From NCBI GenBank assembly GCA_949316235.1, contig OX438759.1:9809118-9873117 (forward strand): 64,000 nt of DNA, read 5' to 3'. Shown here piece by piece: positions 1 through 12,900 of this stretch; positions within the stretch are counted from its first letter, which is position 1, and each line of letters opens with the position of its first letter. This DNA comes from Oegoconia quadripuncta (Eukaryota; Arthropoda; Insecta; Lepidoptera; Autostichidae). The position numbers were made by a program, and so were the translations under genes. The notes beneath the pieces were generated by a model. It was not told the origin of the DNA. It saw only the letters and a list, made by a program, of their open reading frames with translations, and ran no database searches.

Positions 1-1240
1 ACGAGTATTAAAAAAAAGATTAGCGCGATACGAAATGTTTTTGATTATGGTTTAGCTTTGGTAATACCGTTGAAACTTAGCGCGATCCACCCCCAGGTAT
101 GTCACATCTGGTCACAAACCAACTATCTGCGAAACGGCTTAACCGATTTCCATCAAGCATGGTTAAGAACAACCTCGCAAGCACCAGCTTTCAAAAATTA
201 AATTCTCACCCGTTTTGACATTACAGTCAACAATGCCACAGACAGACAGATATAGATTACTTATAACACTTCTCATTTAGTATCTAGGTTTAAAAAATAC
301 TTAGTAGCAACAATGCTCTTTACTAACGAATCTCTATCGTAAATAATTGTAGCCCGAATTAATCAGGTGCTTGTAGCTGTGAATGTGTATTCATTTTAAT
401 TATTATAAATCTATACAAATAATAAATTACTTTTTATTAGTATTTTTACAGTATTTATATAAATGACTGATTTTGAATTTGCCGTTTGATGCATTTTGAT
501 CTCCAGTGTCATAGGATATATTTTGTAGTAAAGATCCAACATGGCGCCCGCAAAATACAAAAGTGCAGTTGGGGTTTTTGTTTTTCAAATATTTAAATAG
601 TTATTACAAATTTTGATTTCCATGCATGTAAGTTCGTACCTAAAAATAGAAATTTAGGCAGGTACCTACTACCGATCTGCCCCAAATTCTTGTATAGGTT
701 AATGACGTAAATACCACGCCTCACCATCTACTTTGTTTTTACGACCGAATTAGTTTACAATGAGAACAAAAGCAACGTCGTGTCTATTTTGTTCCTCCAG
801 GTATACTTTCCAAACACGTCATTAAAAGTTAAGAAAAATATCAAAGTTTTAAAAAAGCAGAGAATGGCAAAATAATATATTATGTTCCGGCTATTTAAGA
901 TGAGATAGCCAATCTCCGAAATAAGTCTGGAATTCCATGCACTACTCCTCCACATTTGGCCTCATTTTCAATTATCATTAGGTGTGATTGATGTGCCTCA
1001 GCGTCCCGGGCACCATTTTCCCCTAATATTCCCTCTTTATCATATTGTGCTTGACGTCAGTGATGGTTAATTTGAACTTATTGATAGAACCTCAGCACAA
1101 TAAGGTGAATTAGATAAATTTAATTCTGGTGACGATAATCAAGAAGAAGATGATGAATAATCAATAAAATTTTCGGATACTAGCACCAATTGTCTAGCTA
1201 GACCTAACATACATATTGTCACGGCAAATCGTTGAATAGG

Positions 1241-1382
1241 CTATTCAATTAAATGCCTAGGCGGATCGTAATAATGAGGTTCATTTAAATAATAGTTACC
1301 GAAGAGCTCAGGGGGCACAGTTTCCAACAATGCAGGAAATGTCCGCCGTACATTGGCATCAGCCTAGGCATTAATTGAATCC
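1241..1382. repeat. MITE-like hairpin
   Basis: An AATTAAATGCCTAGGCGG-type arm near 1248 faces its near reverse complement near 1370. The arms are about 20 bp and imperfect, with about 100 bp between them and no ORF. Probably an old non-autonomous DNA element; no target-site duplication was identified. Confidence 0.35.
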
Positions 1383-1424
1383 CTAATTTCACCATGTGCT
1401 TACGGCATGTTTACTAGATAACAA

Positions 1425-1545
1425 ATACACATACGTATATATTTATATAAAAAAACCATGACTCAGAATAAATGTATTCATTACACAAACATTTACCCCT
1501 AGCGGGATTAAATTCCGCGCCTGTTGATTTTGAAAGCAGGGCCTT
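1425..1545 (-). mobile_element. SINE fragment, minus strand
   Basis: The stretch reads, in reverse, as a decayed tRNA B-box-like segment (CCTAGCGGGATTAAATTCC on the plus strand) next to a CATGACTCA-containing body. The same body recurs near 3760, 19800 and 29880. Truncated and mutated. Confidence 0.45.
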
Positions 1546-2904
1546 ATTTTCTCTCTTTTAAAAATAATTTGCCAAGTTGGTTTTTTATGATCCGATACTT
1601 TTAAAAACTCAAGCAGTTAGGTATCTACTCCTTTTTATACCTGGATAAATTATAATGGAAAGGTTTTCAATAAAATTTAGTTTTTTGTGACTTAACTTTT
1701 TGTCGAATCCGATAAAACACCTTCATGTTCGACTTTACCGACAATAAACATCATGAATATCAATGTACATTTTTATAAATTAGTTTCTATGTTTACGTGA
1801 GTTAAATGATAGTTACTTTTTCAGTTACAATCTATATTTTCAAATCATTCGAATGGTTTTGCTTCCTTTGTTTTGTAGACCTAATTAATGAATGAGCCTT
1901 TTCATGACCAGGTTCCAAATTTTATACTTATGGAGCTCAAGAATTTTGTCTTGTATTTAGCGTTCGTCTTGAGACCTGCCCTTCTAAACTAAGCTTTCAT
2001 CCTACTTTCACAAGGATTTGCCTTTTGATATTAAATTTACATCCTGCATTATTTATTGCACCCAGCTTCAACACACGTTCTCCGCTCGCGTGATTCTTTG
2101 AAATTGTAGAAAATCGACATATTTGGCCAAATAACGGCTAGAAGACTCTTTGAAGTGAAGCTTAAAATTTGTTTTAATAGTAAGGAGTGAATGCGCACAA
2201 AAGCAGCAAAGAATTAGCATAGGGATCTTTAACCGCTCACGCAAAAATGTTACAAGTTTGAAGCCGATGTCTATCTGTGGCACTGTAGATCCAAAACGGT
2301 TGAACCGATTTGAAAATCGATTTTCTATTTTCGAAACCTGGTGGTTGCGAGATGGTTCTTAGCCATGTTCGATGGAAATTGGTTTAACCTTTTCAAAGAT
2401 ATTTAGCTTAAAACTCAGTTAGTTCGTGTAGATGACATTTTTGTTTGGAGATATTCTCGGGGATTTACTAAATTTTCCATTTATAAGTATGTGAAAGCTG
2501 GCTTAATGAACTGTATCCAGCGGTGGGTAGATATGGGCCGAGATTGATGATAACCATATTGATGAAACCATATCTCAATCTTAGTAGTCAAATAGAGACT
2601 TTTAAACTACGTAAACTAAAATAAATTGTAACCGAAACCATCTGCTGTGGAAAATGCAAACAATTGTACTTCCCCACCTAGTACCTATCCGACAGCTAAT
2701 ATTAGCCCGCCATAATCAAACTAGACGTGCCGAAATAGAAGGCGTATTGAAACTAAGTGGTTGCATGAAAACTGCAGTCAAGAAATGCTACGATTAACAT
2801 TGTAAGAGGTTTTAACCCCCGATTAAAAAAAGGGTGTTATGTGTTTGATGGCGCTGTGTGTATGTGTACCTGAGTACAAAGAATGACCTTTGCCCGTATG
2901 TCAA

Positions 2905-3040
2905 ATCAAATCAAAAATGCTTTATTTTGTAGGTACACAGGTTACACTTAAAATAGTCAGATTTTACATTTTTAAAGCTACTGCTTGTTCAAAAGGCAAT
3001 TGTCCCCTGAGAAGAACAAGCAAGAAATTCGAGAGGTCGC
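2905..3040 (-). mobile_element. LINE 3' end (CR1-like family), minus strand
   Basis: The reverse strand ends in a TTTTGATTTGATTTGA-type tail after an AATAAA-like stretch, and carries the 'TTTCTTGCTTGTTCTTCTC' segment also present in the 3' UTRs of the LINE copies at 10783 and 24348. Only the 3' UTR is left, as in a strongly 5'-truncated insertion. Confidence 0.5.
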
Positions 3041-3599
3041 TCTTTAAAAAAAAGGTTTTTATATTACCAAATCATTAAATATTATTTTATATTATAATAT
3101 TTCATGTATATGTATAATTAATTACTCGACAGTCAATGTTTCATATAGCCCATCGACTTGGCTTAAGAGCTGTCTTCAATTGAAGACAATCGGGACCGAC
3201 TATGACCTCGTAAACATGGAAACACTTATTAAAATGCCACTAGTGATCGCCCATTCATAAAATAATCAAATGAAATCTTCACTTTCTTAACATCATTTTG
3301 GTATGACTTTTTCTTCTGGGTGATGGCGCGTGGGAATTATAGATCCTAGGAATATTAAACCAATATTCAACTAAGTGTTTTCTAGGGGTTATGTGTATCT
3401 AGTATATACACATAGCCAACTAATTAATACTGGCGTTTAAGTAATTTTGTACATTTCTTAATAGCGTCGGAAGAAGGTGCGGCGTTGGTCTAATTACGCT
3501 TAATGAATAGGTATCGTTGAAGCCGATGGTAGATGAGTATCGCACGAGCCTGGTGTGTAGATAAAAGCGTTAATTGGTTCTCTAGTCACACACATCACA

Positions 3600-3765
3600 C
3601 ACATACTTAAATTATAATAAATAAATAATAATAAATATATCTAATACATTTTTCGGACACTTACATCAATCATCTAGTCCCAAACTAAGCAAAGCTTATA
3701 CTATGGATGCTAGATAACGGATAAACATACATAAATATTTATATAAAAATCCATGACTCAGGAAT
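3600..3765 (-). mobile_element. SINE 3' portion, minus strand
   Basis: An (ATA)n-rich tail is followed by TCTAGTCCCAAACTAAGC and a CATGACTCA block. The same body occurs at 19795-19880 (plus) and 62400-62485 (minus). The tRNA-like head is missing. Confidence 0.5.
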
Positions 3766-4395
3766 GAACATTAAATCTAGTATGTAGGTATAATCCCTTT
3801 AATTGACGGTAAAACAGTGCTTAGTGACAAAAGCTCTTATGAAGACCCTATTGAACCCAAACTACCAATATGTCAACCCTATAGCTATGGTATACAGTAT
3901 AAAAATACCTCCCACCGCATTAATACAAATATTTGCACTGTTGGGGTTATCTCTATTTTAGAGTTTGTTTAGACACACGTCTTTCTGACGAGCTTTTTCG
4001 TTAGCCTCGCCTAACACATTTATCAAACCCTCGTGTTGCTTCATTCTGAGAAATGACTTGGATAGTCTTGATGATGTTCGCATTTGATGTTTTGCTGTAT
4101 GTTCAACTATTCAGCTAATCCTTCTCCTGGTGAGAGGAGCTGTTTATCAATTGATGTTTTTTGCCTCCCGATGGTCTTTTTTGGTAAGTAGGTACAATTT
4201 TCGGCAACTTTTTCTTTCCTTTGATATTTCTACAGATGGCTTATTAGGTTACAAATCAGACTTTTAAAGAATTTTAAGATGCAAGGTAATCATAGTCACT
4301 TCGATTCAATTCTCTTTACTTCTTTCTATTTTATTATAGTGAACTGTTCTTTTCCAGTGTTTAATTGAGCCTATTGTCCACAATATAATATTATC

Positions 4396-4560
4396 TATCC
4401 GCCCGCGACTTCGTCCACGTGAGTTTCGAAATTAACTATCAATTATTGTATCATCCATATCTACCTTCCTGAAAAATTTGTCTGAATGATAGTGTATAGT
4501 TTATAACTTCTAAGCGCACAGATAGACCCACGCAAATAGTTTTATACTATATTTAGAGAT
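4396..4560 (-). repeat. Dispersed lepidopteran-type repeat, minus strand
   Basis: Begins with the CCGCCCGCGACTTCGTCCAC motif and runs into an AT-rich body. Related copies are at 16386, 20490, 48874 and 56107. A non-autonomous Helitron-like origin is possible but not shown; no ORF and no inverted ends are visible. Confidence 0.4.
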
Positions 4561-4796
4561 AAGAAATGAAGTACTGGGATCAAAACTCTCAGTAGTTCAA
4601 CTATGCGATGAACTATATTTTTTTTCCGAAATAAGTTATGTTATTTTCATTTAAAAGGCATGTTACAAAAATACTTGTTTACGTTTAGCCCGGATTGAGA
4701 GTGAAATTACGCCACAGAAGTCTTCAACATTAAAAGGAAGTGTATTTATTATATTTATTTAGTTATGGATGTTTTCATGTATAATAAGTATTTATT

Positions 4797-4905
4797 TACC
4801 AAAAAAATATGTATTTATGTAGCCTATAGCAACCATCTGGTATCCACAACACAAGCCTATAGTTGCTTAATATGGAACTAGATGGCATTGTATGTCCAAG
4901 GATTC
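4797..4905 (+). mobile_element. SINE 3' fragment
   Basis: Contains ACCATCTGGTATCCACAAC and the CTAGATGGC block that form the 3' body of the full-length tRNA-derived SINE at 23967-24235. The head is missing. Confidence 0.55.
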
Positions 4906-5063
4906 TCCCATCTCCTGAAAATGATGAAAATCGCTTCGCGGGAGAGGACTACGTCCAGGAGAGGCCTTTGTCCTGTAGTGGACTATTAAACGCTGTTGAT
5001 ATGTGTGTGTTATTCAATATTCCGCACTAAGAAATTCCTTCAAAAATAATAAATCTCACTCAC

Positions 5064-5156
5064 CGCCTGTATGTTGTCTGTTAATTCCGTTATAGATTCG
5101 CCATACATGACTGTTTCCTCCAAAATCATAACTTATCATAAACACAATAAACAATA
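5064..5156 (-). other. Weak candidate exon, minus strand
   Basis: On the minus strand a 93-nt segment is bounded by an acceptor-like TTTTGTTGCAG and a donor-like GCG/GTGAGT. Two frames are open across it. One reads a hydrophobic start (LFIVFMISYDF) followed by a polar stretch, as in the beginning of a secreted or membrane protein. No family is recognised and no neighbouring exons were found. It may be chance. Confidence 0.2.
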
Positions 5157-6808
5157 CTGCAACAAAATTTTACTTTTAACGGTTCAACAACATACTATGT
5201 AGAGAGAATATCTTGTCCGAAATAAAAAAATATAGCATTTTCAACTTTTATTCCGTCCAACCGAGATCGACGGATCTCATTTCCGTTCCTTGCCCCAATT
5301 TCGATTTAAGTGGGCGGAAAATATCTTGATTCAGGTGTAATTTTCTTGGATTTCTCAACAATCAGGTCATTTACGTTGATAGAAAGATTCGTTATATTAA
5401 ACAGATTTTCAATGTAGGTTGATTTAAAGATAAGCTTTTGGTCTGAGCAATAACTCCATGGATTTTGATAGGATTTAAAGAATTATCTGGGAATTGTTTT
5501 CATATTCAATTGACATAAAATTGTATTTGAACTCGTCAGATTTTAAAACACTCCCTGTTGTATAAAATATATTGAAGACTACCTTATAGGTGAAATAAAG
5601 TACAGATATGCAATGCGCATGTTTGAAAAGTACCAGTATTAATTGAAAACAAAAATACAACTGCATGGAAAATTATGACAAAATCAGATCAATATTGCAA
5701 ACCACGGATTGTGTTTATTTGATTTCAGCTGTTATATATTAAAGGTTTAAATGGGTAGGGTAACTAATACTCAAACAAATAGCTTATATACTCGTATATA
5801 ACTTTTACAAAGCTTTTATTCTTTAGTGTGCAATGAATGATTTGATCGCATGAAATTTTGAAGCTTATTTATTTTCTTAGCGCAACACATGACACTTGCC
5901 CGTACGAATCTATTTCAAGTGAAATTCAACTAGGAATGACTTGAACTAAACACTCCGTTTAGCGGGAACACTTCAACAACACTGCACCGAGTCCCGCTAG
6001 GCGCTCTTACACACACCAAACACAAATAAACACTACAGAAACAATAATTACAAAGCAATCGTTACACCTGTTTACTGAGCATTTTCCATAGAATTGGTAA
6101 CTATGTGCCGCATCATTTTAGAATTACCACCATACCAATACTATCGATGAAGTTAGTCAGCGTAGAGAGCTTCTTTGACTTAGTACACAGATAATTATTA
6201 TAGACTTTTATATGCATTCAGTAACATAAGCATGATTTGCTGGTATGGTGGCGTAACGGAACGCCACAATACAGCTCAGCATAGAAGGCTACTACAATGC
6301 TCATATTCCTTGGTGTCTCCAATAACGCACGGAAACTGGTTAACAGATATAATTATAATAAATAAATAAACGGCAGGATTGGTCGTTGTGGAGATCTCTT
6401 AGGGAGGCCTTAGTCCAGCAGTGGAAGTCTTTCGGCTGATATGATGATGAAATAAATAAACATAAAGATTATAAAATAATATTAACAATAATATTACTGC
6501 AATAAATAATAACCGGGTTCTAAAAATAGTTTAATGTCTCCAAAATAATAAAAATTATACTTTTATTGGCTATGCTTGAAAAGGAGAATTTTAAATGAAA
6601 TGTAGGAAGTCCGCTCCAAACCCCCGCTCAAGTTTGAAAATATATTTTTTTAAACATTTGAATGTATATTTGTAGCAAATACCGAAATTGATTTAAATGA
6701 AAGTATTCTTTTACTTAGTAGTAAAAATGTAATGTATTGTAATATTATATTTGCAATAAGTTCTTCTTGAAACAGTCTCTATGTCTTTCTTTCTCTTTAT
6801 CTTTCCAG

Positions 6809-6916
6809 ATCGGCGCTGATGGAGCAAACTCAGCAGTTCGTAAAACAATGGGCGTTCAGTACCTGTCGTGGAACTACGATCAAATGGGTGTTGTAGCAAC
6901 CGTTTATTTGGCTGAG
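6809..6916 (+). CDS. COQ6: COQ6 exon a (36 codons)
   Basis: Acceptor TTTATCTTTCCAG precedes it and donor GAG/GTAAGT ends it; both sides are phase 0. Codes [19 protein letters not shown] and then the SWNYDQ segment up to LAE. The GADG motif belongs to the family's flavin-binding region. Confidence 0.93.
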
Positions 6917-9900
6917 GTAAGTTTACCTTTTGAGCTTTCTTCGATGGCACTGCCTTCAAACCTAACGGTTACGGGTTCGAATCCCAACCGGGGTTATTGT
7001 TTCGAATACAAACATTTGGGCATGTTAAAAATATCCACCTGGCTAGATACCAACATTCTAAGTTGGCCGCCAAACAGCAACGTTCATAGCATTGTTGTGT
7101 TCCGCTAGTCAGAGATAAGATAGCCAGTCCTCCAAATAAAATGGGGTTTCCGTGTGAATACGTTTCCACCTTCGGCCTCATCTTCACTTAACCTCAGGTG
7201 CTGAATGTTTAATATTAGGTTATCTATGAAATTGCACTTTTGTCTATTACAGACCTTGGCTCATTCTTCTATTATATGTATATTATTGGAAATTACTTAA
7301 AAAAATATAATAATAACAAAGTAAGGTATTTTTAGCATAGAGAAATATAAAAAGTTTGTTTTGAACTTAACGGGGATAGGCGGAATTTTGACAATAATCC
7401 ACTTTAAATCAGAAATATGCCTTTGAAAGGTCATATCTTTTATGTCATTGAGTTAGAACTTGAATGTTTATTCTAAGCATTAGATATTAACTTCAGCTTG
7501 ATAAATAAAAAGGATCTTGATGGACAGACAAACATACAGACAATAATCCTACAATGATCCCGTTTTTACCTTTTGTGTACGGAATCGTAAACAGTAACGC
7601 GTATTTGGTGTCTGAATTCCAGGAGGAGGAGAACAACACGGCATGGCAGCGGTTCTTGCCGACGGGCCCTGTAGCGCTGCTGCCGCTGGACTCGCGGCGC
7701 AGCTCTCTGGTGTGGTCCACCACGCTCGAGCACGCTAACCAACTTCTGTTGCTACCTGAGGAGCGGTTCGTCGACGCGCTCAACGATGCACTGGTAAGTA
7801 TTGATGGAACATAAATGAGCAGTACGTTGATGCGTTCATCTGCACTGCTCGGTATGTACCTACAAAAGAACAATAATTCATTGACGTTGCACCTACTGGT
7901 TTAGTCCACGACGGTCAACCTCCAACGGCTGCTGTAAATACGGTTTCTCCGGTGTATGGTGTATGTAAAATAAGAGCATAGCTGACAATAAGCTTCATGG
8001 TGTTATACTAACAGTAAAGCTATTTTAGCGATTAGACAAAGACAGTATCCTAATTTCTGTCATTCAAATCTGCACCTTTGCGCGATATTCATATGAGAAT
8101 TTTACTTAATATCGGACCGGATTGTACATACCTATATGTCCTAATATATAAAATTCTCATATAAATAACGTGCAAAGGTGCACATGAGAAAGCCGTAGGC
8201 AAAACTAATGTGATGATATTTGAATGACAGGAATTAGGATACTGTGCTTGTCTAATCACTTCGTAAATTAGCGTTACTGTTAGCGTAGTCCATACCATTG
8301 TAGCTGTAACACTATTGATCAAGATATCTTTACAACTGTGCGGTCGGTCCATTGTTTAACTTCTCTGCAGACAGAGATAACTTAAGTTACAGATAACTTA
8401 AAGTCAATAATTGAAGAAATTATAATTGTTGTTTTTTCATTGCATGCATGCATTGCAGCCGCGATATTTATTAGGTCATTGTTGTTTTTTCTGGACATCA
8501 TTATGTTTCCAACTGATCGCTGTGGAAATTATGGGGGAGGCCTAAGTTCAGTAGTGGCTGGTAACTAATGACATAGGGTGGTGTCAAATAAATATATGTC
8601 TAATTATGTTAATTTTTGATGTGCAATAAAAGTCGACAGAGTATTATTATCTGTTGGAGGTTACTAAGCAACATCGCAATGTGGGTTTTTGACCACCCAC
8701 AAAAATTGAACCAACATCGTAGGCCAGCCAAACGTAGTTTTAGACGACAATAATCGATCATTTACCAGACCATCAAGTCAAACATCTTCCTTGTTCCTCA
8801 CCCATTCATAATTTTATAATGTGATAGTGGAAGCAGTACCCCCGCAGCGGCAGTGTGGACGCATGCATGTCGTGGGTGGTGTCTTGTCTGCGACGTGCGG
8901 GCCTCCCGGATGGCGCGGCCAGGCAACTCCCGCCTTCCATCAGGGAGGTGGTGCCGAAATCCCGTGCCGGCTTCCCGCTAGGCTTCGGACACAGCGCACG
9001 CTATGTAGCGCCGGGTGTGGCGCTCATAGGGTGAGACATAGGGTCGCACTAGTGGCAGGCATCAGGTAACTCCCGCTTTCCGTCAGGGAGGTGGAGCTGA
9101 AATCCCGAAATTTCACATTACCAAAACTCTGTTATAGTTAGCTTACGAGTGGGTAAGAAGTACACCGTGACTAAAAAATAAGCTGCAGTGTCGTATAACA
9201 GGCCGATGCACTGGCCACTTAAATACCCCTCGAAACTTACCCTTTGAATCGCAAGAATTGGCTTAACTGTAATGAGAAAGATATGGGCTAACATTGACTG
9301 ATGGAAAAAGAAATTAGGCTTGCTTGTTAAAATGTGGGTTGTCACAGCCTTCGTATATTATGTGGAATACGCCTAAAACATTTCTTGAGTCATAAAATTG
9401 AAAAAGTCATTTCTGCGAGGCTTCTTGAGGACGGTTTACACAGTTCGTAGCCGCAAACAGCCAAGTTATTCGCGTTGTGTACTCACGCTTTGCCGGGTCT
9501 ATAATCGATCGCAACCGAACTTTCTTTGCTTCGTCAACATCCTTAAGCTGTATTCGCGTAGAAAGCTGGTTACCAGCGCTTATCGATCAACTCGCGCAGG
9601 TTGTCGTTGTATCGGAAATATTCGGAACTTGTCGGCGCTTGTTCGGCACAAAGTAAGAAGACTGCCTGCGCCGACTACTTGCGCGAATCGGTTCCGATAA
9701 GCTATGGTACGTGAATATGACCTTACACGTCTCCACTGTTGAGGTACAGCCTCCTCTCACGATGAGGGTAGGGGCTAAGCCACCACGCGGGCCCAGTGCA
9801 GATTGGTGGATTTTAGACTAGTAACCACCTGACAGTCAGTTTTTAAGCCGCCTCTGTAGGCCACCGAGTTGGCTTAACGAGTGCCTTCAATTGAAACAAC

Positions 9901-12900
9901 AGCGACCGATTATTTAGCGAGCCATCCGAAGAAACACTCGAATGAAAATGCCACTAGCAGTCACCCATTCAAGCAATTCATTAATCGAAAACGAATAGCG
10001 AATGCGACGGCGCCACGAGTGCTCCAAAAGCTTTGCTTACAAAGGCCGTGAATAGTCGTGGTTTCCAGTAGAATGGCATAGGACCAACCAATTATTAAAT
10101 TGTTGTATTTTGGTGTGCTGTGTGGTTTCCGCACTCAAATAGATTTCAACGGCGATGGGCTCACCCCTGCATTTCACTCACGTGTGCATTTCTGTATATT
10201 TCATAAGATGAACCGTGGATATTGTTTCAATCATTAAACTTTTAGTGTTTAGAACACCCAAACCCTATTGTTTAGGGCATCTCTGACCACCCCATTTGGG
10301 ATAGAGGTCGCATGTATGTATTTTGGTGATTTGCTAGTTAGGGTATTTCAATTTATAGCTTTTTTATGCTTTTAGTGATGCGGCACATCGCGTCCATCCA
10401 TTGGCGGGACAGGGAGTGAATCTCGGCTTTGGTGACGTCAAAGACCTCACAGATTTTCTTGCGGAGGATCTATACAGCGGTTTCGATATCAGTAAGTAAT
10501 ATTAAATATGTGCCGTCAGTGTGCAATACCGTTTTTGTTTACAAACGTAGTACAACTTTTTTATGTAATATACGTTTGTTACCTGTTCGTTATCCTTAGT
10601 AATACAAATTCCACCGACGTATTTTAGAAGAATTGTAATATGAAATGAGAATCTGCAATTGATATAAATTATGTGTAATAGTTTTTATAATGATGCTGTT
10701 GATTCTGTATTATTCAAAAATAAAAAAATGGAAATTTTATTGGTACGACACATAATATAGCTAAAGATCAGTGAAATTATTAGCAAAAGGCTATTATAAA
10801 ATCACAGACTATTTGAATGATAAGCAAGCATGGACATAGCTGTCTTATTATTCCTATAATTATCAAATCGCAACCCATAATCTGTTTAAAAGAGCAACCC
10901 TACAGTTTCTTGCTCGTTCATCTCTCGGGAGTCAGTTTTGTGAATGAGCAGTAAATTTAAATGTAATATTAATAGTTACGTTTTCAAGTGATAATTTTAT
11001 CGTATGAAATAAAATATTTTGATTTGATTAATTCTGTTAAATTTTCAATGTCTACCACTGTTTACTATTTTAACATAGTTATAGGTGAATGTACAAACAA
11101 ACATGGACCTTATTTTCTGGAGGATGGTGTATTATTAAAATCGATAAAGTACTTTATCTACTTTGGAAAACCAGTTGCATGGAGATGTAATAGGCGGCCC
11201 CGTTTTCTTTACTCCCGGGTGTGTTATCTACTGTCTTAGCTTCAGACAAGAATACTTATCTGAAAGCATCTCAGTCATACTTCAGAGGGCAGTGTCAGTT
11301 TTGTTTCGACTTAACTTTACTACCGCGTTCACGTTTACGTGACGATTTGTATGGAGAAATGTGCAGCGCCTCCAGCGGATAGTTTGCAAAACGATTTTTT
11401 TCATAGGGACTTTTTTCGTAAACGCGAACGCGATGATAAAGTTAAAAACGAGACAAAACTCACACTTCGCACACAGTCTGCCCCATACCTCCTCGTCGCA
11501 ATTAAGGTTCCAGTACCACATCTCGAGTCTTCGACATTGTTTTAATTGTAATTTTACACGTCCTAGCTCACGAAAACTGGCTAAAGAAGTATGAGAGCTC
11601 CAGGCAGAGGCACAACGTGCCTACTCAACTGGCGATAGACGCCCTGCATCGACTGTACACATTGGACGTGGTCCCGCTAGTTCTCCTGCGCAGCGTGGGT
11701 CTACAGCTCACTAACGCCATCCAACCCGTTAAGGTGGGTCCTCAAAATAAACGCTAATTAACTCAAAGTTATTACATTTAATCAAGGTTGTGTATCACAA
11801 TGCTTTCGCGACCGAAGTGAGATAGTGCTAAGCATGAGTGCGTCTTTTTCTAATAGTGGCCACACGTTACGATTCCACCAACCAAGGACTTGAGGCTAGT
11901 TTTTTTTATTTGTGAGAAATAATATACAATATTACTTAGGAAACGATACTATAACATGAGAACTTGGAACAACACCAAGTATGAGATTCTCTAATACATC
12001 CTTTCCACAACAACAAAAGAAAACAATAAATTATTTTTACAGAGAAATAACCGCCTTATTGGTTTTCTTTCGTAGTGTAATCCTTAGTTCATTTATTAAC
12101 AGCTTTAAGCGTCCTCACTGTTCGGGCACAGCTTCATCTCTCTGGGTGAGGGTCCCCTAACTCCCCATAATCCACCATAAACTCACGGTTGTATTATGGA
12201 CGCGTGTATATATACGAGTACTCTAACGTAAATTGAGATAAAATTAGAATTCAAAGACTATAAAAATAACAAGACTTTAAGATATCAGAAATTTCTATAC
12301 CACATGGAAGTATTTCTATGGTTGCAATACATTAGACAAGGACACACTCCTGTTTAGAAGACTCTCGCAAACCTCGTATTTCGGTTTGGCATGATGATAG
12401 AAGAGAAAGACAGTTTATTTGGCGCGTTCAATTTTCCCAGATGCTGTCATTAGATTTGATGCATCTGACGTCAACGTTAGTAAAATTATTGCTCAGTGAT
12501 AGTAATAATAATAACATTAAATTGTAAATATTGAGAATTTAATTTATTCTAAATTTGTTTCTTTCTAGCATAAATGTTATCCATGTACTAACCTACTAAA
12601 CAAAATATTATTCTTTTTTGCCTTTTCTATTTCAACTAATAAATGAATATATAATACATTTATATATTAATTTATTTTTCTTTTCTTTTTGTTCAATGAA
12701 TTTTGTGCAATGAAATGGGATAACCCTTTTCATTGCACATAATTATCACAATGTCTAACACGATGTGTTATTATACACATAGATAAAAAGATAAGAAGAA
12801 GAAGAGAATCATTCATTGACCATATTCGATATAGAAAATTATGTAGAAACCAGATTTTTAGTTTAAGTAACGAAGGCCTATTATGTGCGTAATGCTTCTT

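Larger units (their letters stand above)
1..6808. other. Upstream region with no readable host exon
   Basis: AT-rich sequence, either intergenic or an intron of COQ6. The first COQ6 exon in the window begins in phase 0 about 200 residues into the family's usual length, so earlier exons exist. I looked here for the N-terminal FAD motif and the conserved central part of COQ6 and did not find them. The stretch holds SINE pieces, a LINE 3' end, hairpins and dispersed repeats listed separately. The other open frames are short and have no recognisable product. Confidence 0.6.
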
